Assembly: GCA_019722365.1 (NCBI GenBank)
Contig: JADFUC010000761.1
Location: 62,001-126,000, forward strand
Direction: 5' to 3'
DNA length: 64,000 bases
DNA from: Lithospermum erythrorhizon
Taxonomy: Eukaryota > Streptophyta > Magnoliopsida > Boraginales > Boraginaceae
Shown one piece after another: positions 35,371 through 47,464 of this stretch. The translations under genes were made by a program, and so were the position numbers. Position 1 is the first letter of the stretch. The number at the start of each line of letters is the position of its first letter. Below the pieces are notes generated by a model that saw only the letters and a program-made list of their open reading frames with translations, was not told the origin of the DNA and made no database searches.

Positions 35371-35380
35371 TCTATATAAG
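35371..35380 (+). promoter_or_regulatory. TATA-like box, possible LTR promoter
   Basis: TCTATATAAG, a strong plant-type TATA sequence, precedes a T/G-rich, gene-free stretch of about 2.2 kb. It may be an LTR promoter, but no matching LTR pair was found and there is no other support. Confidence 0.35.
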
Positions 35381-37611
35381 AATAGGATGAATCAAAAAAT
35401 CAATTCCGTCATCTTACCCGCACACACATACCCGTGCGCGAGTTCGAGGTGAGTTTCTCCCTCCCTTTTTTTGTTTGATTTTTTACTTGCTTCTTGCAAC
35501 ATTATATGATCATATATCATTATTAATGTGTTTTCTTTATATTTTGCAAGTATTTTGAGTTTAGTAGAGACATAAAGTTGCCACTTTTTTGGGATTTTGC
35601 TTAAGCTTTTGTACAAAGGTAGTACCTTTGACTCTTTATGCATCTTTTTATGCTTCTTGATGAACCTTTTGATGATTATGCTTGTAAATGCTTAACTAGA
35701 TGCTTAAATATTCCTTTGAAATACATAGCATAGCTATTTCTCTTGAATTGCATGATTTTGCTTCGTCAAAATTTCCAGCTTGTTAGAAAACTACCCATAA
35801 CGTTTTCGTTATAAGTCTGTTTTGAGCCTGCCTTATATGGTTAGAAAGATAACGAAGAGACGGTTCTTTTGGAGTATTGTGAGCCTCATAATTAGGCCTG
35901 TAGCTCGAGTTATGACTGTTTTAAGATGTTGCTGGAATTTTCGCTTTCAGCTTTTTTTGTAGCTTCTTTGCGGATTTGTTTACTTGACTTGGATGTTCGA
36001 TTGGAATGAGACTTGTTCTCCTGATTTCAAGCTTGTAGTTTAGTTTACGGGTTAATTTTTTCGAAATTTTCCGGGTATGAGGTTAGTCGTCAACCTCGCC
36101 AAAGCATATGTATCTTTATGCGAGGAACTGTTTTGTGTTGCGTAATGCGTCGTGTAGGATAGGATGGCCTTAAGCGTGTAGTATGTACCTCACAGGGAAT
36201 CTTATGTGATCATTCCTCTTTCCCGATGCTTTATTGTCAGTCTTCATGAGGGAGGCGATTTATTTTTTATTCGCTTGTTTGTGAAGAACTTGGTAGTGTT
36301 ATGGTCCTTGATGCGTACTCTTTACGTTATCCTGCGTGCTTTATTCACCTTGAGTCATGCTTGGATAGGCTAAAATTAGTATATTATTACTAGGCTTAGG
36401 CATCTTTTGGTCTGAGCGACCTTGAGTATTGATGGTATTTAGTGAGTAAGAGGGCGTCCTCTTGCTCTCTATTGACCAGTTGTTAATGGAATTGTTTTAT
36501 TTCTATTTTTCAGTCCCTGTCTTAACACATTCCTTGGTTTGCGGGACATTAACAAGTAAGAAGTCCCTTGCGTTTTCGACCACTACACTTTGGAATTGTC
36601 TTTGACATGCCTTTTCATGCTTTTGCTTTGTGGCTTGATGTGTGAGTTGAAGATGGGCGTCCATGCACTCACTTTACTACGCGCTTTTTAATGTTGATGC
36701 TTTCTTGTTGAAGGAGGGGATAAGCGCCCCTTTTGGAGGTCGGTGCTCATTCCTTTTTGAAGCGTAGTATGCATCTCATACTTCTCTTATGCCTTAATTT
36801 GATTTGCTTTTGTGCTTTGATGCGGGATTTCTTATGTGATTCACCATTTACCCTCTTGGCATTCGCATCTCATATTAACCTCCGAGATGGCCAGGGAATG
36901 AAAGTTTGCCGATAAGTTATGGCCCGAGCCTAGAGCGTTCCAGCGCCCTAATATCCGAGTGAGAGCATTGGGTGTTTAATGCTCGCACCCATCAGGCATT
37001 AGGTACTTTATGCTTTCTTACGAGGGGGTATTAGGCAGCATGCTCTTACCCGAGGAGGCTGCTTGTCCTTGAGTCGCTAACGATAGTATTGTTTTGAGTG
37101 ATGACCACTTATGGGTTCCACTTGTTTGATTCCTTTATATTATGAGTCGATACTTGCGTATATTATAACCGGGTATGTTGGGTTATTGATTACCAACAAA
37201 TGCAAAGGCATCGTATTGTGAGCGGTATTGTTTTCCCGTTACAACACGTGCTTAGTCCCGAGCATGTGGCTAGATGTATGGCGAGACTTGAGTAACTTGC
37301 TTGTTGGTATATTGGACATTCATTTTCGATCCTCGATATTCATAACATGAATTGCATGGATAGATAAATGAGAGTACCTCATCGCTTCCAAGTGTTATAC
37401 CTTGGCATGGCGTCATGCGGCAGGTACGTGTTTGGTGTGCCTGAGGCTATCACCGGTCTTGCGCGATTTTAATCTTACCACTTCATGCCGTGCTTTTCCC
37501 CAAATTTGCATTTATCTCCGGGCATCATAACTTCCAACTTGACCTTAGTCCGAATCCGAGGGTTTTAATGCAATGTTTACTTATATGTGGTCGGAGTTGC
37601 GATCCCAGGAG
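35381..37611 (+). other. T/G-rich LTR- or leader-like DNA, no gene
   Basis: Long T- and G-rich stretch with recurrent phrases such as TTTATGC and CTTTTATGC, like the LTR or untranslated leader of a plant retrotransposon. A 60-codon frame at 36733-36915 shows no domain. Ends where the LTR at 37612 begins. Confidence 0.4.
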
Positions 37612-39784
37612 TGTAATAGCCGTTCATTATGTGCATTATTTATAATATTATTTAAGGGTTAGAAGTTAAGTTTATGTTAGGTTGTGTTGTTAAAACCGAG
37701 GCAGAGACACTTGCGCTGAAAAGCAAACGAGACTAGCATGACTGTAAAAATATCTGCGAACTCCGGCCTTGTCATTTCATCGTTATCCATTAGCGACTTC
37801 ATCTTCTTAACTCCCATGAGAGTTAGGGCGAACCCGCCCCCCGTATTTTCTCTTGATTTTTTCTTCATTTTTCTTCTCGTCTTGAAAGCTTGGTCCTAAA
37901 ATTTGGAGAGTTTTCCCGAGTCATCCTCTACGTTTTAAGGTAAGAAAGCTCGAACCTTTTGGAGTATTTCATGAATCTTGAGGATGTTGACTTTTTGGTT
38001 ACTTGAGTTGACCTTGAGTTTTGATATTGATAATGGTATAGAACCGCCATCTAAGCTTAGATTATGGTATAAGAGGTGATAATAATCGATTTATGGGGTT
38101 GAAATGTGTTGAGAATTATAGTTGACTTTTTATTGACTTTGTTGACTTTTTAGAAATGGTTTAATATATGGTACAAATTATTGCTCTTGGACTTTTATTA
38201 TGATTGTTTCGAGGTGTAGGTTGTGATTTATATGTGATTAGAGAATATTAGGACAAAATGAGTTTTGTAAGTTTGAGTAGTTAATTGGGTTTTGGAGATT
38301 AAGATGGTTAGAAATGGGATGATTAGTTGTTAATATCGAGCGTTATGAGCAGAAACCAATGGTGGAACTTCGATCATTAAAATGGAAAGTTGCGAACTTA
38401 AGTTGGAATAAACATAATGGGAACTTTTCGTTGGACTATTTTGGGGTATAAATGAGATAAAATATATAAGTAGAATGTTATATTACTAGTTTTATATTAT
38501 AGAAGTAGTAATTATAATTTTGAATGCTTGTTTAGCGTTGATAAAGGAAAAGGTCCGTTGTTGTGATTGCGCGGAGTTTTTATATAGCTAGCCGAGGTGA
38601 GTATCTATCTCACGGGTGTTGATTAACTACTTGATTATGGATATGTGTATGTGTATATATGTGATCTTGTCTTAAATTATATGTTGAATATGCATTGTGG
38701 GTTGAGTTGTTGGGTTGTGTCTGTGGTCTCATGAGTCGTATAGGTGTTTTGTGGTGATGTTGAGTCGTATTAGGAAGAGTTGTATATGAGTTGATGGGGT
38801 TTTGTTGAGTTGTATTGTCCGGTATTTGCCTTATACCTCGGTATAAGTGCGGTGTTTTTGCTTCGTACCTCGTTACGATTCGGTGATAGCTTATGTCGAC
38901 GGGCATAAGTTTCTCGCACCTTGCGGAGTTAGGAGTTGATTATATGCGCATTAGTTGTGAAATCCGGACTTATTGAGTTGTTCGAGTTGATAGGTTGTTG
39001 AGTTGTTGAGTGATAGAGTTGTTGAGTTGTAGAGTTGTTGAGTTGTTGAGTTGTGGAGATGATACAAAATTGTTTGAGTTGATTGTGTTGCAGAGTTGGT
39101 TGGTTGTTGAGTTGTGATGTCGTCATTGTCGATTGATAAGTCGAGGTCGGTTGATTGTTGCATGTTATTGCGATTCTTTCTTGAAATGTATGTATGTTAT
39201 TTTAGTATTGCCATCGTCTTGGAATATTACGTTAGTGAAATTTATGAACATACGTAAATGATAATGAATTGCTAATGACTTCGTGATAAGATCTTAAGTT
39301 GAATAGTATTATGTACTACTTATCTATACGTATGCCATGCTCATCTACTTTTGAATGCAGCTATTGCGTGATTGGAAGTTAATTTCATTCTTGAGATATA
39401 TATTCACTAAGCTTCACTTGAACACACCTTATTGTATGGTAGCAATTTCATTGCTAGGTTGGCCAGTGGTATTCCGTCTTCGGGCTTGTTGAATTGTTTG
39501 TGCTTTAGAGCTTAGGTGAGTGGCGGGTGGCAGTTGATCCTCACAGTCTCATTATTTTGTTGGATTGTAGTTTTTTGTATGTATAGTTGTTATTTTGGGA
39601 TTCTTGATGTTGTATGTTGGTTGCTATTATGTGGTTAGGAATACCACGATAGATTCTTTTTCTTAAAAATTATTTTTATCCATTGTACATTGTTTTATTG
39701 AGTTGCTTGAGAAACCGGGTGTCTTTTAAATTTGAGTCATCCGTCGATTGGTGACTGCGGTGTCTGAGATTTGGGGCGATTCTA
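37612..39784 (+). repeat. 5' LTR of the chromovirus
   Basis: Direct partner of 41330-43430. Starts TGTAATAGCC and its last shared block is AGATTTGGGGCGATT. Contains three perfect hairpins (38830-38847, 38863-38878, 38890-38909) and a GTTGA-rich minisatellite at about 38980-39115. Confidence 0.9.
38980..39115 (+). repeat. GAGTTGTT minisatellite in the 5' LTR
   Basis: Irregular tandem array of GAGTTGTT, GAGTTGTA and GAGTTGAT words. The homologous array in the other LTR is at about 42675-42790, so it predates insertion. Gln/Asn/Thr-rich frames on the opposite strand are artefacts. Confidence 0.85.
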
Positions 39785-40009
39785 ACTCAGTAGAATGGCA
39801 GCTTGGAGTTGAGGCTTGATGTTGATCGTATCTTGCAGGAGTTCTGGCGGCAAGATGAGAAAACTACAAGTATCGAGTAGGGAAAGTATAGAATAGAGGC
39901 AGAGAGGACTGGTTGATGAGAGTGGAACTCCCCGAGGGATTGAATGGCGGAGTTATGTGTACCGTATTCGTATAGTTGAAGAAAGAGATTCTTGTGAGGC
40001 TGTAATGCT

Positions 40010-41250
40010 TAACCTCTTGTGCATCTGGTAGCACAAAATATTACAAGGATTTGAGGTTGACTTATTGGTGGCCGGGAGAATGAAGAAGTACGAGTTCGTG
40101 GCGAAATGTTTAGTTTGTCGGCCAGTGAAGGCGAGACATAGACATCCAGCGGATTATTGCAAACTCTTCATTCACATTTGGTGAGGAGAATATTACCATG
40201 GACTTTAGGGCACCTGGAATTAAGTTGAGGCGTGGGATCGGGTGATTATTGGATAGAGTTTGGTAGTAAAGTGTTTCTTCCTATTAGATCTACCCGATGG
40301 ACCGAGAGAAGTTAGCGAAGATGTATATTGATCGGTTAGGCGGGGTCAAAGGTGTGAATCCCATTCGGGACCCTTGATGCAGTGCCTCGAGATTACGGAG
40401 GGGTTTCGGGGAGGCATTGGGGGGCCCAGAGTGGAGTTGAGTACATCTTTCCATCCCAGACAGATGGGCAATCTGAGAGAACAATCCAGACTTTGGAGGA
40501 TATGCTTCGGGCTTGTGTTCTGAGTTTCTCAGGGAGTTGGGATGACGAGTTGCCTAAGATGGAGTTCGCGTATAACAACAGTTTTTCATCTTTGGTATCA
40601 GATGGCACCGTTTGGCGTTGTATTGGCGAAAGTGTCGGACTCGATCATTTGGAGCAAGTGGGAGAGAGAGGGAAAGTTGGTTCCGAGTTAGTCGAGGAGT
40701 TCGATGGAAAGTTAAGTTAATCTGACAAAACACGAGGACAAGCGCCGGGGATAGACGAAGAAATATCTTTGATGTCGTCGCCGGGTGGACTTGTCCTTCG
40801 AAGTTGGAGATCATGTGTTTTTGAGGATATCTCCATGGAAGGGAGTAATGCGATTTGGGAGGAAAGGAAAGTTGAGTCCCCGTTATATTGGACCGTTTGA
40901 GATCTTGGCGAGAGTGGGACCCGTAGCTTACCGTTTAGCGTTGCCTCGAGGTTAGGCCGGAAATTCCTGATGTATTCATGTATGCCGTGCACAGTATATT
41001 CGGATGAGTCGCGCGTTAGCACGGTACCAGGTGGAACTTGAAGAGATCTCACCTTTGAGGAGAAACAGGTGAGGATTCTTGTCAGTGAAAATGTATTGAG
41101 AACAAAGTGGTGGCCCCTTGGTGAAAGTGTTGTAGAGGAATCGGGGCGCATAGAGGAGGCGACATGGGAGCAGCGAGATGATATGAGGAGCAGTTACATG
41201 ACTTTCGGCGTGGGGGGAGTAGAGATTGTTTTTTGTTTATGTGCTTTATG
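40010..41250 (+). pseudogene. Chromovirus integrase and chromodomain remnant
   Basis: The segment near 40085-40140 carries the zinc-finger cysteines (KCLVCRPVK). ITMDF near 40195 keeps the first catalytic Asp region, but the block with the second Asp is damaged or deleted. QTDGQSERTIQTLEDMLRAC (40455-40516) and the following AYNNS block are well preserved in one frame of 112 codons starting at 40382. Next come a GDHVFLRISPWKGVMRFG match (40810-40860) and a GPFEIL match, the usual post-integrase GPY/F module. A chromodomain with VEEATWEQRDDMRSSY lies near 41130-41195. Frameshifts separate these blocks. In the family the integrase inserts cDNA and the chromodomain directs it to chromatin; this copy is dead. 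Confidence 0.9.
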
Positions 41251-41329
41251 ACTTGAATTGTCTCATAGGTCTTTCGTGGTTGTTGAGTTGGGAAATTTCG
41301 AGGGCAAAATTTTTATTAGGTGGGTAGAC

Positions 41330-43430
41330 TGTAATAACCCGTTCCGTATATGCATTATTATAATATTATTTGGGGTTAGAAGTTAAGTTTATGTTCGAGT
41401 TGTGTTGTTAAACCGAGACAAGAAACTAAACAGAAAACCGAACTAGACACTACTTGACTCTTGAAATATCTTGCCGCGAACTCCCATGTTATCATTTCAT
41501 CGTTATCCATTCTGACTAAATCTTGCTTTCCCAGATAGGGCCGAACCCCCACCTACATTTTTCCTTGATTTTTTTTCTTCCATTTTCTTCCTCATCTTGA
41601 AAGTTTGATTATAAAATTTAAAGAGTTTATAAAGTCATCCTCTACTTTTTAAGGTAAGAAAGTTCGAACCTTTTGGAGTATTTCATGAATGTTGAGGATG
41701 TTGACTTTTTAGTTACTTGAGTTGACCTTAGGTTTTGATATTGATAATGGTATAGAATCGCCATCTAAGATTAGATTATAGTATAAGAGGTGATAATAAT
41801 CGATTTATGGGGTTGAAATATGTTGAGAATTATAGTTGACTTTTGTTGACTTTTTCAAAATGGTTTTAATATGGTATAAGTGTACTCTTGGACTTTTTAT
41901 TATGATTTTTCGGTGTACGGTTTGGTTACATAATGTGTTAGAGAATATTAGGACAAAATGAGTTTTGTAAGAATCGAGTAGTTAATTGGGTTTGGAGATT
42001 AAGAGATGGTTAGAAATGGGAGTGATTAGTTGTTAATATCGGAATGTTATAGGCTTTTGAAACTAATGGTGGGCTGATCATTAAAATGGAAAGTTGTGAA
42101 CTTAAGTTGTAAATAAAAGGGTTATAATGGGAACTTTTGTTGGGTTATTTTAGGAGTATAAATATGAGATAAAATATATAGAAGTAGAATGTTATATTAC
42201 TAGTTGTATATTATAAGTAGTAATTATAATTTTAGTCTTGTTTAGGCGTTGATAAGTAGGAAAGGTCCGTTGTTGTGCGGAGTTTTTTATATAGCTAGCC
42301 GAGTGAGTATCTATCTGGGTGTTGATTAACTCTTTGATTATGGATATGTGTATGTGTGTATATATGTGATCTTTGTCTTGGGTATATATGTTGAATATGC
42401 ATTGTGGGTTAAGTTGTTGGGTTGTGTGCGTAGTCTCGCCAAGTCGTATAGGTGTCTTGAGGTGATGTTGGTCGTAGGAAGAGTTGTATGAGTTGATGGG
42501 CTTTGTTGGGTGCCTTGTCCGGTATTTGCGCCCATACACCATTTATAAGTGCGTTATTACGCCGTACCTCGTTACGATTAGGTGATAGCTTGTAATAAGC
42601 CAGGGCATAAGTTTCTCCCACAACAGTTGAAGTTGATTATATGTGCATTAGTTGTGAAATCCGGACTTATATTGAGTTGATAGAGTTGTTGAGTTGATAG
42701 AGTTGTTGAGTTGTAGAGTTGTTGAGTTGTGGAGTTGATAAAATTATTGAGTCGATTGTGTTGCTGAGTTGGTTGGTTGTTGAGTTGTGATGTCGTCATT
42801 GTCAGTTGATAGAGTAGAATCCGTTTGATTGTTGCGTGTTGTGCGGTCTTTCTTGAAATGTATGTATGTATTGTTTATTTACGATCTTGGCAGATTGCAT
42901 GGACATACGTAAATGATAATGGGGAAATTCTTTAATGACTTCGTGTTAAGATCTTAAGTTGAATAGTATTATGTCTTACTTATCATCGTATGCTATAAAT
43001 CTACTTTGTGCAGCTATTGCGTGATTGGAGAGTTAATTTCATTCTTGAGATATATATTCACTAAGGCTTCGCGACTTCGCCCCAATTCGCTATGGCGGCA
43101 ATTTCATTGCTAGGTTGGCAATTAGTGGCATTGTCTTGAGCTTGTTTGGATGTTTGTGCTAGAGAACTAGGTGGCGGGTGGCGATTTTATCCTCACAGTC
43201 TCCTTATTTTGTTGGATTGTAGTTTGTTGTCTGTATAGTTGTTGTTTTGGGATTAACGTTGTTGTATGTTGGTTTTGCTATTTTGTGGTTAGGACTACGC
43301 GATGGATTCTTTTCTTAAAATTATTTTTTATCCATTGTACATTGTTTTATTGAGTTGCTGAGCAGTGTCTTTTAAATACGAGTCATCCATCGTTGGTGAC
43401 TCACGGTGTCGAGATTTGGGGCGATTGACA
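41330..43430 (+). repeat. 3' LTR of the chromovirus
   Basis: Direct partner of 37612-39784. Long matches are broken by many 1-10 base indels, so the insertion is not recent. Starts TGTAATAACCC and ends TTGACA. Confidence 0.9.
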
Positions 43431-43835
43431 CCGAGGCGTGCGACACAGGCGGGTCGTTCTGAAGACGCTTATCGGCGTAGTCTATCTTAGGATTGTAGCT
43501 CTCCACCTTAGAGCTTTAACAAGCTTCACTCAGGGTTACTTGTTGGTCCCAGGCTTATCTTGATACCATGGCTGAACTAATCAATCTTGCTCAAGGGCTT
43601 TAGCAACTTGATCTTGAGATGGTTAGCCTGATTTGCTAATTTGGTAGGTTGTACATACCTAAGGTCAAGATGCCTTTGTCAGGCTTTAGTGGGGTATTGG
43701 ATATCTTGATATAACTACTGTGCCTTAGCAGAACAGTAGTCGGAATAATAACTATGTCAGGCTTTAGAGGCGTATTGGACATAGTGGATGATATGATCTT
43801 GGTGGCGGCTTAGTAGTCAAAAGGGTCTCTGATAC

Positions 43836-43901
<66 letters not shown>
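43836..43901. repeat. (TA)n microsatellite
   Basis: About 66 bases of almost pure TA dinucleotides, interrupted once by TACATA. Confidence 0.98.
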
Positions 43902-45154
43902 GTTATGTTGAATATCTAGAGGCCTTGAGAGTGTGCGTGTTTAGAATGCAAGGATCACCGAAATTTCATGAGAGGATGTATTTCTTCTTGAACACAGACG
44001 AAACCTGGGGAATCTTCATCATCACCCATGTCGAACACCCTCAAACTATTGGACCTCGATCTACAAGATTTAAAGGTAATGTTGGAATAGAAAGATGGAG
44101 CTTTGCTTCCTGCCATAGTCTTATTTGTATCTCTAGGGTGCCAGATTCCGTTCTTTCACCTTATCCGTTACCCTAAGCAGGGTAGACAACGTTCGTCACT
44201 TGAGTCGGCCAGTGTCGTGCGCGGGCTTGAGCGTGTCCTTTTGTCCACTATCTTGTCATCACTTGCGTCCCCGAGTTGAAGTTTTAGTATCATTTGCCCA
44301 GACCTAGTCGAGAGACCTAGGAGTTTAGCATAACCACTTTTTGTGATTGTAGCTTCACACGAGGAGACTTGACAACATAGTGCGAGGTTGCGCTGATGTA
44401 GACTTATTATTAGATGTCGGTGTTGGATTGGTTGAAGGCGTCCGGCATGTTTGTTCATCTTTAACATTTGTTGTGTTTGGCTATCTTTAGCTCAAACTTT
44501 GCGTGGGACAACATGGGTGGTGTTGTTTTTAGGTTATGGTTGCTTGATGCGTGTCAGAAACGCCTCTACCCGAGGGATGGATTCCTTGAGATCAAGCCAA
44601 CGCGTAGTTCAAGGGGTTACGACACTTATACCGTATCAAAGAAGGGGTTGGGCGGGTTTATCCTCGTACTCGAGAGGTTGGATGATTCGTCCTCTCATTC
44701 GGGAGGTGAACAATTTATACTTTCGTTCGAGAGTGGAGTTGATAGTTTAAGCTCATATCAAGGAGCATGTGGCAGTTTATCCTTGTGCTCAGGAGGGTTC
44801 TCGAGTTTATTTTAGAAATATTTGAACCTCGAGTTTCGACCGCATGTGCATCTCACCCTTGTTCTGATAGTCTCTTGTCGAGCTTGAAGTCTCGGCCAAT
44901 CAAGCGCTTTCATGAGATGGTGTGTTGTTAACTTACATATTTAGACATTTGACTTTGAGCAGACATTCATTCCATAATGTTGCTCTTGGGCGTATTTATA
45001 TCTTTGAAGTGCAGTCCACCGTACCTCTTGAGAATTAGGTCCAAAATGCCACTCGATCGATCTCTGACCGAGTATTCCCATAGGGTTTGTTTATAAACAT
45101 ATCGTTGGATTTCTAGTTCTAGCTTCGATACCGAATTTGAGCAGCTTTCGAGCA

Positions 45155-45410
45155 CCGATTTGAGGCCCTTGGACCGATTTTAATGTGATAAAATTAGAAA
45201 TTTTTAGCCTCGAAACCTAAATTTAATAAACTATTAATTCAGGGCTATTTTCCCGAAAACCCTTGTTAAATGCGAGTCTTCGCATTAAATTTAAGGCCTT
45301 GTCGAGAACACAGTCAGCTTGTCATTTTTTAGTAGCTCGATTTTAATTAATTTGATCAAGTCATCTTAATCATTTTAATTACATTTTAATAAAATTTCAC
45401 TGTGTACAGA
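45155..45410 (+). repeat. Repeat partner of 31262-31510
   Basis: Aligned along its length with 31262-31510 in the same orientation. It ends about 55 bases downstream of the GDT1-like stop codon, so it may form part of that gene's 3' flank. Confidence 0.8.
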
Positions 45411-45464
45411 TACAATTGTTTTTGCTTATGGCATTATATTTTCATGTGATATCCGCAAAATCAA

Positions 45465-47089
45465 CTAAATTTCAAGAACTAGTGGAGAAATCAAGCCAAT
45501 TAAATAGGAGAACCCCAAGAAAAGAAGACCGCCAACGGTAGCAACTGAGCGTTGTGAGATTTTGGAGGCCAACATGCTTCCTCCTATCACTGCCACTGTA
45601 GTACATATTGTATGTCCAATGGTAGCCCCTACAGCTACTCCAATTGCATTTTTGTGCGTAGCCAGCTACAGGAGCCAGAGAAAACATATCAACATCAAAA
45701 CATAAGAATATTAGGAATTGAATAGAAAAACACTAAGAACAAACTACAAAAGGTAAAGCATCATCGATGTCCAAGTACACAAACTGTTAATCAACAGTGA
45801 TGTTCAGTATGTAAGCAGCAACGAGATGGACAATAGGAAAAAACGGTCATCTGTAAGTATGGAAGAGGAGGGGGCAGAACTCCAACATCACAATTTTTGC
45901 AGAAAAGAGAAGTGAGTAAAGGACAGAACTCCAAACATATACGTTTGTCAATATTACTGAAAGAAGAAAGAAGGTTACGTTAAATATGAGGGGGATCAGT
46001 GGAATCCCCTGTCCCACCAATGCAAGTTCCGCTTGGTATAGGTATCTAACTAGTCATTTATTTACATAGGACAAATTAGAAGGCAGTCTTGTCCGTAGAG
46101 GGTGTTTGGATACAGTTTTTTGTTAAACAGAAACAGTTTACAAGTAAGCCTTCTGTTACAAATTATGAAAAATAAAATGGATGGCATTGTAGCCTTTTCT
46201 GCAATGCAATTCCTAGAAAGAACCTCGAGGAAAAAAGTTTAAAAGAACACTCAAGTTTATGTTTCAGGCAAAAATATAAGATAGTCTACTGGATTATACT
46301 CCGAAAAACACAATATTTCTCCACATTTAGAGAGAGAGAATTGTGGTCAGCAGAGATATTAACAGAATTCAAGATCAGAAATGTAGACCAGAGAAAAGAT
46401 AAATGTTAACATTGAAATCATAAATATACAGTGAGTAGTCAGTCAGCCATGAGACATGAGTATATAGGAGAAAGTTAGGCAAAAAAATCAGGTTCCATAT
46501 CCTTCTATTTAGAAAGGAAAAGTTAGTAGCAAAGATAGTTACCGCAATTGTTGCTATTTGGCTACGATCACCCCATTCTGCTAAAAAGGTCAATATAAAT
46601 GACTGCATGAGAAAAATGAACATGGAAGAAGAAAATGGTTAGATTTCCACCAGAGAGAACATGAAAAATATACTCCCCCTCCATCACTAAAAGATTGTCA
46701 CATTTTGAATATTGATGAGTTGACTTTTTCAATTTTGAACTTACATAACATACTTTACTATTAACTTAATAATTTTGATTCAAATCAAAGTTTTGAGTAT
46801 TAATCAAGCCTATAAAGTTTGTTAATCTTCGCCCATGAAAAAACAAACTGGGCAATCTTTAAAGGATGGACGGAGTATCTCTTTAGTTGAAGATAAACAT
46901 AAAAAACAATATCACTTAATGAAGTAGTATAATTACTTAGGATAAGAATGATTTGGAAAAGAATACAAGAAAATGATGAGCAAAGTTATAATGCACAATA
47001 ACTACCTCCAAAAATATTGGTGTAAGAAATCGAGAAAAGAAACGGCGGTATGCCGACTTCCCTTGACCAGATTCAAGTTTTTCTTCGAC
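45465..47089 (-). CDS. GDT1-like (UPF0016/TMEM165) cation transporter, last three exons
   Basis: C-terminal half of a GDT1-family membrane protein; the family exchanges Mn2+/Ca2+ for H+ in Golgi or plastid membranes and has two ExGD motifs in two membrane halves. Exons (minus): 47089-47006 (28 codons, VEEKLESGQGKSAYRR then FFSRFLTPIFLE), 46602-46543 (20 codons, containing EWGDRSQIATIA, the second ExGD motif), and 45665-45465 (66 codons plus TAG). All junctions are phase 0 with GT-AG introns. The last exon holds LATHKNAIGVAVGATIGHTI and MLASKISQRSVATVGGLLFL, typical of the family's last helices. About 114 of the usual 220-230 residues are present. The N-terminal exons were not found up to 48 kb or beyond. 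The C-terminus (GFSYLIGLISPLVLEI) differs from the usual short tail. Either the 5' exons lie beyond inserted elements, or this is a truncated copy. Confidence 0.85.
46673..46875. mobile_element. Stowaway-like MITE in a GDT1-like intron
   Basis: About 203 bp with inverted ends: left CTCCCCCTCCATCACTAAAA, right complement CTCCGTCCATCCTTTAAA. TA dinucleotides lie on both sides, as expected for Tc1/mariner-derived Stowaway elements. No coding capacity. It sits in the 403-bp intron between exons ending 47006 and starting 46602. Confidence 0.8.
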
Positions 47090-47241
47090 CTGAGACAATG
47101 ATCAATCATCAAAATTTTGCAAAGACGGGAAGACATTACATGTTCCAAGAACAAAAAATATTACAGCATAAAAGCTTAGTTCTAAATGCTCAATACAAAA
47201 TGTTGATAAGGCCATTATTGAGCTAACCAACATAGAGCAAC

Positions 47242-47443
47242 AAAAACATTGAGCTTCTGGTGTAGCCCTCGTAAAATACATATTATTATTATTAAAAACA
47301 ACAAGCAGATTGCTGCCTCCTTCCCTAGTAAGTGCACATTGGGAAAACATTGAGCTTCTAGCGCAGCTCCTCGTGAAATACATATTATATTAAAGATCAA
47401 AACCAGGCAGATTACTCCCTCGAATAAGTGCACATTTGACTGA
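47242..47443 (-). repeat. Tandem duplication of about 100 bp
   Basis: Two units each begin AAAACATTGAGCTTCT, pass through AAATACATATTAT and end AAGTGCACATT, about 101 bases apart. They are diverged by substitutions and small indels and lie upstream of the first visible GDT1-like exon. Confidence 0.8.
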
Positions 47444-47464
47444 CATTAACTTGTTAGAAGAAAA

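Larger units (their letters stand above)
37612..43430 (+). mobile_element. Tekay-like chromovirus with long LTRs, internally deleted
   Basis: Two direct LTRs of about 2.1 kb (37612-39784 and 41330-43430) flank only about 1.5 kb of internal DNA. The right LTR starts TGTAATAACCC and ends TTGACA. A purine-rich tract (AGGTGGGTAGAC) precedes it. The internal region keeps the 3' end of pol: integrase zinc finger, a damaged integrase core and a chromodomain. Gag, protease, RT and RNase H are absent, so a large internal deletion has occurred. The PBS beyond the left LTR is not recognisable. Flanking bases AGGAG and CCGAG do not match, so there is no clear target duplication. Chromoviruses use the integrase chromodomain to target chromatin. 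Confidence 0.9.
43431..45464. other. LTR-like DNA without genes, between chromovirus and GDT1-like gene
   Basis: TGTCAGGCTTTAG occurs twice (about 43677 and 43757), with similar GTATTGGA tails. A degenerate tandem repeat with GGTTTATCCTCGTACTCGAG-like words lies at about 44640-44830. The frames of 99-115 codons here arise from that repeat. The end (45155-45410) matches the tail at 31262-31510. Confidence 0.4.

Noticed and set aside
38610..39163. Gln/Asn/Thr-rich minus-strand frames in the chromovirus LTR
   Set aside because: They are translations of the GAGTTGTT minisatellite and nearby TG-rich LTR sequence. The same artefacts appear in the second LTR at 42192-42799.
40290..41151. Several minus-strand frames of 64-144 codons
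   Set aside because: They are shadows of the integrase and chromodomain remnant, which reads on the plus strand with clear family motifs.
44168..44815. Open frames of 99-115 codons on both strands
   Set aside because: They overlap a degenerate tandem repeat, lack domains and conflict with each other. No splice signals give a better model.
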